A stretch of DNA of 64,000 nucleotides from Luteipulveratus halotolerans (GTDB lineage: Bacteria; Actinomycetota; Actinomycetes; Actinomycetales; Dermatophilaceae): the NCBI RefSeq assembly GCF_001247745.1, contig NZ_LAIR01000002.1, positions 310,001 through 374,000 of the forward strand, given 5' to 3'. The translations under genes and the position numbers were made by a program. Under the pieces are notes generated by a model. That model was not told the origin of the DNA. It saw nothing but the letters and a program-made list of their open reading frames with translations, and searched no databases. Positions 1 to 7,204 of the stretch are shown piece by piece (the stretch's first letter is position 1; every line of letters starts with the position of its first letter).

Positions 1-255
1 GCGGACGAACCGGGCTCGGTCCAGTGAGCCCGCTCCCTCAGCCGCGAGGACGTACGGCGTGGCCCCGAAGTCGAAGACCAGCGTGATCGACAGGACCACT
101 GCTCCCAGGGCCCAGGTGGCGTACTCGGCGTCGGACAGGAACGGCCGGGCGGCCAAGGGCAGGACGTAGAGCAGGCCGGACGCGACGAGTACCGGCAGGC
201 CCGTCGTGACCATGCGCGTCGAGGCGTTGGGGATGCCCTTCCTCACACCGGCCAT
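1..255 (-). CDS. Polysaccharide flippase-like membrane protein, N-terminal part (cut by window edge)
   Basis: The frame opens with ATG at 255 and runs off the window after 85 codons, so only the N-terminus is visible. It has a short basic start (MAGVRKG) followed by two hydrophobic stretches (about residues 17-33 and 45-60), the second ending in FDFGATPYVLA. This is the look of the first helices of MATE/Wzx-type polysaccharide or O-antigen flippases, which move lipid-linked sugars across the membrane. The neighbouring phosphatase and sugar transferase support a surface-polysaccharide locus. The family call rests on a short fragment and on context; another polytopic membrane protein is possible. 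Confidence 0.55.
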   Translation of the reverse strand, partial: MAGVRKGIPNASTRMVTTGLPVLVASGLLYVLPLAARPFLSDAEYATWALGAVVLSITLVFDFGATPYVLAAEGAGSLDRARFVR

Positions 256-368
256 CCTGACGCCTCGGGACGCTCGCGGTGGGCGCCACGACGGAGGGGC
301 GTCGAGATCGTTGAGGTACGGTCCCGGCACGGGTGGCGCAGCGCCACCTCGAACCTCGTGGAGGTGCC

Positions 369-899
369 GTGCCGACCACCGTGCTGTTCGTGTGCACCGG
401 CAACATCTGCCGTTCGCCGTACGCCGAGCGTTACGCCCGGCTGCTGGTCGAACGGGCCGGCGCCGCCGACTGGCAGCTGGGCAGCGCGGGCACGTCGGCG
501 GTCGTCGGCGCACCGGTCGAGACGTCGATGGCCGCAGACCTCGCCCGGCACGGCGCCGACCCGGAGGGGTTCGCGGCGCGGCAGCTCACGCCGGCGCTGC
601 TGACCGACGCCGACCTCGTGGTGACCATGGAGCGCTACCACCGCTCGTACGTCGTCGACGACCACCCGCTGCTCGCACGTCGCACCCTGACGCTGCGACA
701 GCTGCAGCGTGCCGTCGCTGCACAACCGCCCGGGCTCACCGGTCGGCGCCTGCTGGACGCCGTGACCGGACAGGTCGTCGCCCCGCGACCCGGTGACAGC
801 ATCGCCGACCCGTACGGCCGTGGCTCCGCGGCGATGCAGAGCGCGGCTGCCGCGATCCGCGAGGTCCTGGACGCCACCGTGCCGCGACTCCTCGACTGA
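369..899 (+). CDS. Low-molecular-weight protein-tyrosine phosphatase
   Basis: A 176-residue cytoplasmic phosphatase that removes phosphate from tyrosine residues; in polysaccharide loci this family resets tyrosine kinases that control chain synthesis. The P-loop CTGNICRSP (C-x5-R-S) is at about residues 8-16, and the general-acid motif DPYG is near residue 153. The GTG at 369 is chosen because GGAGG lies 4-5 bases upstream and the protein then begins VPTTVLFVCTGN, as expected for the family; an in-frame ATG at 333 would add 12 unconserved residues. It is encoded opposite to the flippase and convergent with the disrupted sugar transferase. It is somewhat longer than the usual 150-165 residues because of a loop after residue 100. 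Confidence 0.9.
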   Translation: MPTTVLFVCTGNICRSPYAERYARLLVERAGAADWQLGSAGTSAVVGAPVETSMAADLARHGADPEGFAARQLTPALLTDADLVVTMERYHRSYVVDDHPLLARRTLTLRQLQRAVAAQPPGLTGRRLLDAVTGQVVAPRPGDSIADPYGRGSAAMQSAAAAIREVLDATVPRLLD

Positions 900-910
900 G
901 CGGGCCAGGG

Positions 911-936
911 GTACGCCGACCGGCTCGGCGGCGTAC
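911..936. terminator. Possible bidirectional terminator hairpin
   Basis: GTACGCC and GGCGTAC arms with further pairing inside form a short GC-rich hairpin between two convergent genes. There is no T-run, so this is tentative. Confidence 0.4.
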
Positions 937-951
937 GACACCGCCCCGGGC

Positions 952-2174
952 TCAGTAGGCACCGTTCTTGCTGACAACGGCGCGTGCAGTTTTGAGCAGG
1001 AGGAGCAGGTCACCGGTCATCGACCAGTTCTCGACGTAGAACAGGTCCTTCTGCACGCTCTCGGCCCAGGAGAGGTCGGACCGTCCGCCCACCTGCCACG
1101 GGCCGGTCATACCCGGTCGCACGTTGAGGCGACGACGCACGTGCGCCTCGTAGGCGTCGACCTCGGCCTGCACGTGCGGTCGCGGGCCGACGAGCGACAT
1201 CGTGCCGCGCAGCACGTCGAACAGCTGGGGCAGCTCGTCCAGGGAGAACCGGCGCAGCACCCGTCCGATCGGAGTCACGCGCGGGTCCTGACGCAGCTTG
1301 AACTGCACCGAGTTGCCCTCGTGCTGCTGGTGAGCCAGGGCATCGAACATCCGCTCGGCGCCGTCGGTCATCGACCTGAACTTGGTCATCGAGAACGGCG
1401 TGCCGCCCACGCCGATGCGCCGCTGCCGGTAGAGCACCGGCCCGCCGTCGTACAGCTTGATCAGCGCGGCGAGCACGAGCATGAGAGGTGCGAGCAGCAC
1501 GACGAGTGCCGCCGACGCGACGATGTCGAACAGGCGCTTCATCGTGACCCGCAGGCCGATGTAGTGCGGCACCTCGACGCTCATCAGCGGGAGCCCGTCG
1601 ATCGGCTGCCAGTGCACACGAGGGCCGGCGACGTCGGTCATCCCACTCATCAGCGCCATCCCGACGGTGGTGTCCTCGAGCGACCACGCCAGGGCGCGGA
1701 GGCGCTCGCGGCCGAGGCTGTCGTACCCGGCCACGATGACCTGGTCGAAGTCGATCGCCAGCCGGCTGTCGACGAAGTCGCGGGGGTCGCCGAGCTGGGG
1801 CACCCGGCGACCGTCGGGCAGCTCGACGGTCGCCGTCGACCCACCGCTCGCCACCGCGGCGACGCCGTACCCCGCTCTCGGGTTGTGCGAGATCCGCTGA
1901 AGGACGTACTCGACCTCGGACGGCGACCCCACGACGACCGAGCGACGCAGTCCGACGCCCCGTTCGCGCTGCGCGAGCAGCCTCCGGCGGTGCAGTCCCC
2001 GACTGATGAAGAGGCCGACCAGGCCGAGCGGAAAGGCCAGCGCGATGTAGCCGCGTGAGATGTCGGTGCGCACCACCATCGTGAGGATGGCGAACAGCCC
2101 GAACACGTAGAAGGTGGCCCTGAAGACCCGCCTGAACTCCTCCGCACCAATACCGAAGATGTCGGCCCGATAGC
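952..2174 (-). pseudogene. Polyprenyl glycosylphosphotransferase, C-terminal part separated by the IS
   Basis: This is the larger, catalytic part of a sugar transferase that puts the first sugar phosphate on undecaprenyl phosphate for exopolysaccharide synthesis at the inner membrane. It holds the last membrane helices, a CoA-binding-like middle region and the complete bacterial sugar transferase domain: KRLFDI entry, YRQRRIG, KFRSM, the DELPQL motif, GPRP and PGMTGPWQV. Removing the insertion and one 8-bp duplicate joins it in frame to the fragment at 3602-3892 to give a 501-residue protein, a normal length. As it stands the frame is open up to an ATG at 2253 inside the IS left end, giving a chimeric 433-residue ORF that begins MRREHPACRR. 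It may therefore still be translated, but it lacks the first membrane helices. Confidence 0.85.
2167..2174. repeat. Target-site duplication, left copy (CCGATAGC)
   Basis: The octamer CCGATAGC directly abuts the left IS end and is repeated exactly at 3602-3609. Eight base pairs is the usual duplication length for ISL3-family elements. Confidence 0.92.
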
Positions 2175-2196
2175 GGGTCTTCGATCTTGCGCGTGA
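2175..2196 (+). repeat. IS left inverted repeat
   Basis: The 22-bp left terminal repeat starts GGGTCTTCGA and pairs with 3580-3601 at 17 of 22 positions. Confidence 0.88.
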
Positions 2197-2274
2197 TAGC
2201 GGTCTGAGGGTGGGGCTCGTGGCCCTGCGGCAGGCTGGGTGTTCTCTACGCATCCAGCAGGCAGGACCACGAGC

Positions 2275-3570
2275 GTGTTCAAGGCTACGGCCGATGTCGA
2301 TCCGGCGACGACGTTGTTCAATCTCCCGGGGTACCGGGTGCTGTCAGTGACTCGCGATGCGGGCGGGACTCGGCAGGTGCTGATCGAGGCTGGCGTGGTC
2401 GAGGCAGCGTGCCCGGGTTGCGGGGTGCTTACCTCGCGGGTGCATCAGCGGACGGTGCAGCGGGTGCGGGATGTGCCGTTCGACGGGCCGGTCGAGGTGC
2501 TGTGGTCCAAGAGGCGGTGGCGTTGCGCCGAGCGGTTGTGCCCACGGACGACGTTCACGGAGCATACCGAGCAGGTGCCGCCGCGGGCGCGGCTGACGAC
2601 ACGGCTGAAGGAACGGCTGGTGGCGGCGCTGTCCGGTGAGGTCCGGGCGGTGGACCGGGTCGGCGCCGAGTACGGGGTGACCTGGCCGACCGTGATGCGG
2701 CAGCTGACCGCGGCCCATGCTGCCCGGGCCGCGGCCGAGCAGTTCCGGCCCCGACCGGTGGCCTCGTTGGGGATCGATGAGCACCGGTTCCGCACGGTGC
2801 GCTGGTTCCGCGATGAGGCCGGTGCCTGGAAGCGGATCGAGCCGTGGATGACCACGTTCACCGACCTGGCCACCGGGCAGGTCCTGGGCGTGGTCGATGG
2901 CCGCGACAGCGCAGCAGTCAAGACGTGGTTGCGGACTCGGCCGCGATGGTGGCGTCACCGTGTGCGGACGGTCGCGATTGACCCGTCCGCGGCGTTCCGG
3001 TCTGCCGTACGGTCCTGGTTGCCCAAGGCCAGGGTCGCCGTGGACCACTTCCACCTGGTCAAGCTCGCCAATGACGCCCTGACCAAGGTGCGGCGGCGGG
3101 TGTCCTGGGACCGGCACGAGCGCCGCGGTCGAGGCACCGACCTGGCCTGGGCGCACCGCCTGCTGCTCCTACGCGGCTACGACACCCTCTCCAACCGTGC
3201 CCGGGAGCGGCTGAACGCCGTTCTGGCACAGGATGATCCGGCCCAGGAGATCAGCGCCGCGTGGGGTGTGAAGGAACAGCTGCGCCGTGTGCTGGCGGCC
3301 AGCAGCATCGCCGACGCCAGCGCCGAGCGGGCCACGTTCAACCAGTACGTGTCCTGGGCCGCGATGCCCGAGACGACCCGGCTGAAGAAGACCATCGACA
3401 CCTGGTGGGCCGCGATCAAGGTGTTCATCCAGACCCGTGCGACCAACGCTCGCACCGAAGCCGCGAACGTCACAATCAAGAACATCAAGCGAGCAGGTCG
3501 CGGATACCGCTCACACACGAACTACCAGTGCCGCATCATGCTCTACAACGCCGCCCGAAGCGCGGCATGA
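2275..3570 (+). CDS. ISL3-family transposase
   Basis: A 431-residue transposase that cuts and rejoins the element ends. The N-terminal zinc-ribbon pair is visible (CPGC near residue 45 and C-x4-C in CAERLCP near 83), followed by an HTH-like segment (about 115-150). The DDE catalytic domain has aspartates in FTDLATG/VVDGRD and in VAIDPS, then DHFHLVKLAND, and the glutamate in NARTEAAN near the C-terminus. These are the order and spacing of the DDE_Tnp_ISL3 family. The start is set at GTG 2275, where the family's VFKATADVDP begins; an upstream in-frame GTG at 2239 adds 12 residues that belong to the IS end. It seems full length and undamaged. Confidence 0.93.
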   Translation: MFKATADVDPATTLFNLPGYRVLSVTRDAGGTRQVLIEAGVVEAACPGCGVLTSRVHQRTVQRVRDVPFDGPVEVLWSKRRWRCAERLCPRTTFTEHTEQVPPRARLTTRLKERLVAALSGEVRAVDRVGAEYGVTWPTVMRQLTAAHAARAAAEQFRPRPVASLGIDEHRFRTVRWFRDEAGAWKRIEPWMTTFTDLATGQVLGVVDGRDSAAVKTWLRTRPRWWRHRVRTVAIDPSAAFRSAVRSWLPKARVAVDHFHLVKLANDALTKVRRRVSWDRHERRGRGTDLAWAHRLLLLRGYDTLSNRARERLNAVLAQDDPAQEISAAWGVKEQLRRVLAASSIADASAERATFNQYVSWAAMPETTRLKKTIDTWWAAIKVFIQTRATNARTEAANVTIKNIKRAGRGYRSHTNYQCRIMLYNAARSAA

Positions 3571-3579
3571 ACACCGACG

Positions 3580-3601
3580 TCACGCTGAAAGTCGAAGAGC
3601 C
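3580..3601 (-). repeat. IS right inverted repeat
   Basis: Read on the minus strand from 3601 it begins GGCTCTTCGA and matches the left end at 17 of 22 positions. Confidence 0.88.
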
Positions 3602-3609
3602 CCGATAGC
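3602..3609. repeat. Target-site duplication, right copy (CCGATAGC)
   Basis: Exact copy of 2167-2174, immediately outside the right IS end. Confidence 0.92.
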
Positions 3610-3892
3610 TCTGCTGTGCGGCGAGTGCGCAGCACCAGCAGATGGCCAGCACTGCCGAGATCCCGGCATACGCACCGAACTGCGACTCGTCCTGGGCACC
3701 GAAACGCAGAACGAGAGCACTTGTCGTCGCCAGGCACACGACGACGATGTCGGAGATGATCACACGTCGGACGTACGACGTCATCACGTCCGTGCGGGAC
3801 GTACTTCCCTGACTCGTGCGCACGGCGACCGGTGGCCGCGAAAATGATGCGTGCTCACGGCGGCCAGTGGCAGAGTTCTTCCCATCCGACAT
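3602..3892 (-). pseudogene. Polyprenyl glycosylphosphotransferase, N-terminal fragment
   Basis: The first 97 codons of the interrupted transferase. The proposed start is ATG 3892 (MSDGKNSATG), with GGGGTGGG just upstream. A cytoplasmic tail of about 40 residues leads to VIISDIVVVCLATTSALVLR and a second helix ISAVLAICWCCALAAQ, the first two membrane segments typical of this family. The reading frame stops making sense at QQSYR, exactly where the IS begins. Joining SYR here to ADIFGIGAEEF at 2166 restores a continuous family-like sequence in frame. On its own the fragment reads on into the IS (GSSTFSVTS...) to a stop near 3536, so no catalytic domain is made from it. Confidence 0.85.
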
Positions 3893-4030
3893 GCGCCCAC
3901 CCCAAAGAACAAGAAGCCGATTCTTGCGCCCCCGCGCGTCGCCAGAATACGCAGACCTGACCTTCTCAAGCCACAATCCGGGAAAAAGAATGGTAAAGAA
4001 ATTCGGTCGGTCACCCCTCGGCCGGGTCGA

Positions 4031-4699
4031 CTACCAGCGGCCCTCGGCGCGCCATCGGCTTTCGGGGACGAGGTATCCGTCGGCGACCAGCGCATCGATG
4101 AGCAGAGCCTGCGAGCTCACGTCGACACCACGATCGGTGAATCTGCGCCGACCGGACCTCAGGTGCGATCGCATGGTCTCTGCGCTCACCCCCATCACCC
4201 GCGCGAACTGCCCCGGCGACAGGCCGCGGCGCGAGGCGTACGCGCACAGGACCTGGATCTGGCGGTCGGTGAGCTCGACGCCGAGCAGGCTCGGCCTCAC
4301 CACGTCCGCCGGCCATCCTGGACGCTCGACGAGTCGTACGAGCGTGTCGAGCCCGACGGTCGGCTCGACCCAGCCCACCGCACCCTCGAGCCGCGCGCGC
4401 TCGGCAAGGGGAGTGGCAGCACCGCTGCCGAGGACGACCGTGCGCGTGCCGAGACGGGCCAAGACTCGTATCTTGAGTGCGAGCGGGACCCAGTCGTCCA
4501 GGAACGCGTCCAGCAGCACGGTCGTCGGAGGACGTCCGCCGGCTCGGAGGGTGGTGCTGAAGTCGTGCCAGGAGTAGGCCGAGCAGGTGATGTCGAGTTC
4601 ACGGGCGCTGCGAGCCAGCCGACGAACAGCCCGGCCGAGCACCGGGCTGGACACGACCAGTCCGGTGCTGCAGCCGCGGGCGCTCTCCTTGTCCCCCAC
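4031..4699 (-). CDS. LuxR-type HTH regulator, atypical, no clear receiver
   Basis: A 222-residue putative DNA-binding regulator. The C-terminal part (about 145-205) reads LTDRQIQVLCAYASRRGLSP with VSAETMRSHL further on, a diverged LuxR/GerE helix-turn-helix. The N-terminal 130 residues have alternating beta strands (LVVSSPVL, TTVLLDAF, TRTVVLGSG) like a response-regulator fold, but I cannot see the acidic pocket and phospho-acceptor pattern. The start used is GTG 4699; an internal GTG would remove about 16 residues. It is divergent from a second, related regulator starting some 50 bp away, so the two promoters overlap. Lying next to the polysaccharide genes it may control them; that is inference. 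Confidence 0.7.
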   Translation of the reverse strand: MGDKESARGCSTGLVVSSPVLGRAVRRLARSARELDITCSAYSWHDFSTTLRAGGRPPTTVLLDAFLDDWVPLALKIRVLARLGTRTVVLGSGAATPLAERARLEGAVGWVEPTVGLDTLVRLVERPGWPADVVRPSLLGVELTDRQIQVLCAYASRRGLSPGQFARVMGVSAETMRSHLRSGRRRFTDRGVDVSSQALLIDALVADGYLVPESRWRAEGRW

Positions 4700-4747
4700 G
4701 GACAGGATGCTGGCACAGGCTCGCCGGATCGCATCCTCGTCGGGATC

Positions 4748-5320
4748 GTGTCACCGCTGCTGCTGCACCGCGACTGCCTGGCTCGCGCGCTCGACGAGGA
4801 GGCGCATCAGCCACGGCTGGAGGGCCGGGTGGTCGACCACGAGCTCGACGACCACGTCGACGTGCTGCTCGTCGACCAGCGGTGCGAGGGGCTGGACGAG
4901 CTCGTCGAGCAGTCGCGTGTCCCGGTGGTCGTCTGGGGTGGATACCGCCACGAGTCGTGGGCGGCGGGCCTGCGTGAGCGGGGCGCGGCGGCGTACGTCA
5001 CGCTGCTGGCGCACCCGGCGGACGTGGCCATCGCGCTCCGTCGTGCCTTCCACGGGCTGACCACCTACCCGTCGTTGGCCGGGGCGCCCCAGGAGCAGCT
5101 GACGCAGCGTGAGCTGGAGGTGGTGCACGCCTACGCGTGCGCGTTCCCGCACCTGTCTCGCGAGCAGGTGGCGGGCCGGCTGCAGATCAGCGAGAACACC
5201 TTGCGGGTGCACCTGGGGCGAGCCCGCCGCAAGCTGGGGCTGGGGTCACGGTCCAGCCGCGTGCAGCTGCGAAGGGCCGTGACCGCGCGTGACCTGAGCA
5301 GCTCGAAGGGACTCGCATAG
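4748..5320 (+). CDS. LuxR-type HTH regulator, paralogue of its divergent neighbour
   Basis: The protein reads IVSPLLLHRDCLARAL, then VDVLLVDQR, VPVVVWGG and GAAAYVTLLAHPADV, the strand pattern of a receiver-like fold. It ends in a LuxR-type HTH (LTQRELEVVHAYA ... ISENTLRVHLGRARRKLGL). The start is uncertain: the only in-frame standard codon near the expected N-terminus is GTG 4748, with a weak CGGGA before it. Using it cuts into the first beta strand (ILVGI), and the next in-frame GTG upstream lies about 60 codons away inside the opposite gene. Its similarity to the divergent regulator suggests an old duplication. Target genes are unknown; the Tat-exported protein just downstream is a candidate. 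Confidence 0.7.
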   Translation: MSPLLLHRDCLARALDEEAHQPRLEGRVVDHELDDHVDVLLVDQRCEGLDELVEQSRVPVVVWGGYRHESWAAGLRERGAAAYVTLLAHPADVAIALRRAFHGLTTYPSLAGAPQEQLTQRELEVVHAYACAFPHLSREQVAGRLQISENTLRVHLGRARRKLGLGSRSSRVQLRRAVTARDLSSSKGLA

Positions 5321-5459
5321 TCCTTCTGGGTGAATTCTGTGCGCGTTCATTCCGAACGCCGCTACGGTGGCCGTGCGGAAGTCGGGGAGATCGTTGATTT
5401 CCTTCCGCGTGCGGACCTCTCATCTCAACGACTCTTCGAGTCAGGCCAGGAAGGTAATC

Positions 5460-6098
5460 ATGTCCGAGGAGCAGAAGAACGTCCCAGACGTGACACGTCG
5501 GACCCTTGCCAAGGGCGCTGCCTGGTCTGTTCCGGTGCTTGCTGTCGCCGCAGCCGCTCCTGCGAGCGCCGCCAGTCCGGAGCCCCCGACCTGCCCGACG
5601 TGTCTGCGTGCCGGATCCATTCCGACGCCCGTCGTGTCGGTCGCCACCAACGCCAATGGCTCGGCCGCGCTGTTCCCGTTCGTGGTCACGGCCAATGTCA
5701 ATGCCAGCTCGTGCGACCTGTCGTTGTTCAAGCCGGCCTACACCGCGATCATGACGTCGGCCACGCTGACGATGAGCGACGGCAGCACCTATAAGTCCAA
5801 CCTCGGCCTCGGCACTGGAGTGGGCACGCTGGGCTCGATCAGCGCATTCGCCTTCGCGGGCAACTTCTCGAATGTCACGCTGAGCAAGTTCACGGGTTTC
5901 CCCCAGACCTACCCCAGCGGCGGTATTCGTCCGACGAAGTTCTGCATCGACTTCAACTTCATCTTCATCGGGCTGCCGAGCCTCATCGAGATCACCTGCC
6001 CGCAGACCCTGTGCTGGAACATCTCCTCGACCGCGGTCGGCAAGGGCGTCGCCGGCATCGGAGCGGTCACCTTCACCAGCCTGCTCACGCCCGCCTGA
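5460..6098 (+). CDS. Tat-exported cysteine-containing protein of unknown function
   Basis: A 212-residue secreted protein. ATG 5460 follows CAGGAAGG by 6 bases. The N-terminus has the twin-arginine motif TRRTLAKGAAW, a hydrophobic run (VPVLAVAAAAP) and a likely cleavage site at ASAAS (about residue 39). The mature part carries six or more cysteines (CPTC, SSCDL, KFCID, TCPQTLC) and is rich in Ser, Thr, Gly and Phe, suggesting an extracellular beta-rich, possibly disulfide-bonded surface protein. I do not recognise a family. It is convergent with a MauE-thioredoxin membrane protein, a plausible partner for disulfide chemistry. Confidence 0.75.
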   Translation: MSEEQKNVPDVTRRTLAKGAAWSVPVLAVAAAAPASAASPEPPTCPTCLRAGSIPTPVVSVATNANGSAALFPFVVTANVNASSCDLSLFKPAYTAIMTSATLTMSDGSTYKSNLGLGTGVGTLGSISAFAFAGNFSNVTLSKFTGFPQTYPSGGIRPTKFCIDFNFIFIGLPSLIEITCPQTLCWNISSTAVGKGVAGIGAVTFTSLLTPA

Positions 6099-6110
6099 GC
6101 CGCTCTCGTC

Positions 6111-6149
6111 CCGACGGCCTCGACCCCGTACCGGGCTCGGGGCCGTCGG
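6111..6149. terminator. Bidirectional terminator hairpin
   Basis: CCGACGGCC pairs with GGCCGTCGG around a GC-rich loop, centred between two convergent genes. Confidence 0.7.
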
Positions 6150-6160
6150 TCTGCGGTGGC

Positions 6161-7093
6161 TCAGTCCGAGCCCGGCAACGGCGCTGCGGTCAGGTCGGCG
6201 CCGTGCCGGCGCAGCAGGTCCTCGATCGCGTGACGTCCGAAGACGCCGCCGTCACCGAGCGGGTGCCGTGTGCTGATGTACGCCGCCCCAGGGCTCGCGG
6301 GTACGCCGACGGCCGCGGCGACATCACCGTCGTCGTACCACGCGTGCTCGACGAGCTCGGCGAACACCGCGTGCTGTGCGAACTCCTCCGGGGTGCCACG
6401 CAGCACGGGTTGCAGGTCGAGGCCGTCGGGCAGGCGAGTGGGCCACCACCGGAAGTACGGCACCAGGTCGTGGCAGGTGCGACATCCAGCGCTGAAGAAC
6501 ACGAGCACGGTCGCGGGTTGCTGCAGATCGACCAGCGACAGGCGTGCCCCGTGCGGGTCCTGCAGGAACAGCTGCTCGGGCCGCGGCCGCGACCGCCAGG
6601 TGCGCAGCTCGGACCAGCCCCGCATCGTGACGGCGGCGACGACCACGGCCGCAGCCAGGGCGCGGACAACGGAGCGGTCGTCGCCGGCGACGCCGAGGGC
6701 GAGACCCACGAGGGCAGCCGCTGCAAAGCCCACGTTGCGCAGCAGGGTCCGGCGCGACACCGGGTTGCGCGAGAGAGTCCCGAAGCAGTGGCAGTCCGCC
6801 GGGCGCTCGGCTCGGACGACGCGCCACACCACGACGACGAACACCAGGTGCAGCGCGAGGACGGCCACGGCGCACGCGGTGCGATACGCGCCGTCGAGCG
6901 TGAGCGCCCCGACAGCCGCGACGAGCTCAACGACCGGCACACACGCGGCCACGGACGAGCGCTGCAGGGTGAGCGGCACGTCGAGCTCGCGCATCGCCTG
7001 CCGCACCGGCCTGGACCGTCCGAGCTTCATGGCCCCGCTCACGACGAGCGCACCGGCGCTCACCAGCGTGGCCAGCACAGCGATCACGCGCAC
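6161..7093 (-). CDS. MauE/DoxX-like membrane protein fused to a thioredoxin-like domain
   Basis: A 310-residue membrane redox protein. The N-terminal 160 residues have four to five hydrophobic helices of MauE type (VIAVLATLVSAGALVVSG, TACAVAVLALHLVFVVVV, a Cys pair in ADCHCFG and two more helices). The C-terminal half (about 180-310) is thioredoxin-like: ATVLVFFSAGCRTCHDLVP with C-x2-C, then a long tail ending near GADLTAAPLPGSD. MauE proteins feed electrons or disulfides to periplasmic proteins; here transporter and thioredoxin are in one chain. GTG 7093 follows AGGTGAGGA; a second GTG is two codons on. The likely role is thiol-disulfide exchange for exported proteins. Confidence 0.82.
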   Translation of the reverse strand: MRVIAVLATLVSAGALVVSGAMKLGRSRPVRQAMRELDVPLTLQRSSVAACVPVVELVAAVGALTLDGAYRTACAVAVLALHLVFVVVVWRVVRAERPADCHCFGTLSRNPVSRRTLLRNVGFAAAALVGLALGVAGDDRSVVRALAAAVVVAAVTMRGWSELRTWRSRPRPEQLFLQDPHGARLSLVDLQQPATVLVFFSAGCRTCHDLVPYFRWWPTRLPDGLDLQPVLRGTPEEFAQHAVFAELVEHAWYDDGDVAAAVGVPASPGAAYISTRHPLGDGGVFGRHAIEDLLRRHGADLTAAPLPGSD

Positions 7094-7192
7094 GATGTGA
7101 TCCTCACCTGGGGCGGACGGTGACTCCGGCGACGCTAGTCCAGGCGACGCCGCGCCGTTCGGCACCGCGCCGCCGTACCGCCGGTGCGCGGC

Positions 7193-7198
7193 TACGGT
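7193..7198 (+). promoter_or_regulatory. -10 element TACGGT, leaderless-type
   Basis: TACGGT lies 6 bases before the LCP start codon, the spacing expected if transcription begins at or near the ATG. Confidence 0.5.
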
Positions 7199-7204
7199 GG
7201 CGGC

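Larger units (their letters stand above)
2175..3601 (+). mobile_element. ISL3-family insertion sequence, complete, 1427 bp
   Basis: The element is bounded by imperfect terminal inverted repeats. The left end reads GGGTCTTCGATCTTGCGCGT and the right end, on the other strand, GGCTCTTCGACTTTCAGCGT; 17 of the first 22 positions match. It is flanked by the 8-bp duplication CCGATAGC and carries one transposase gene. It sits inside a sugar transferase gene in the opposite orientation. All parts are intact, so the element may be active and the insertion recent. GGCTCTT-type ends and 8-bp duplications are known hallmarks of ISL3. Confidence 0.95.
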
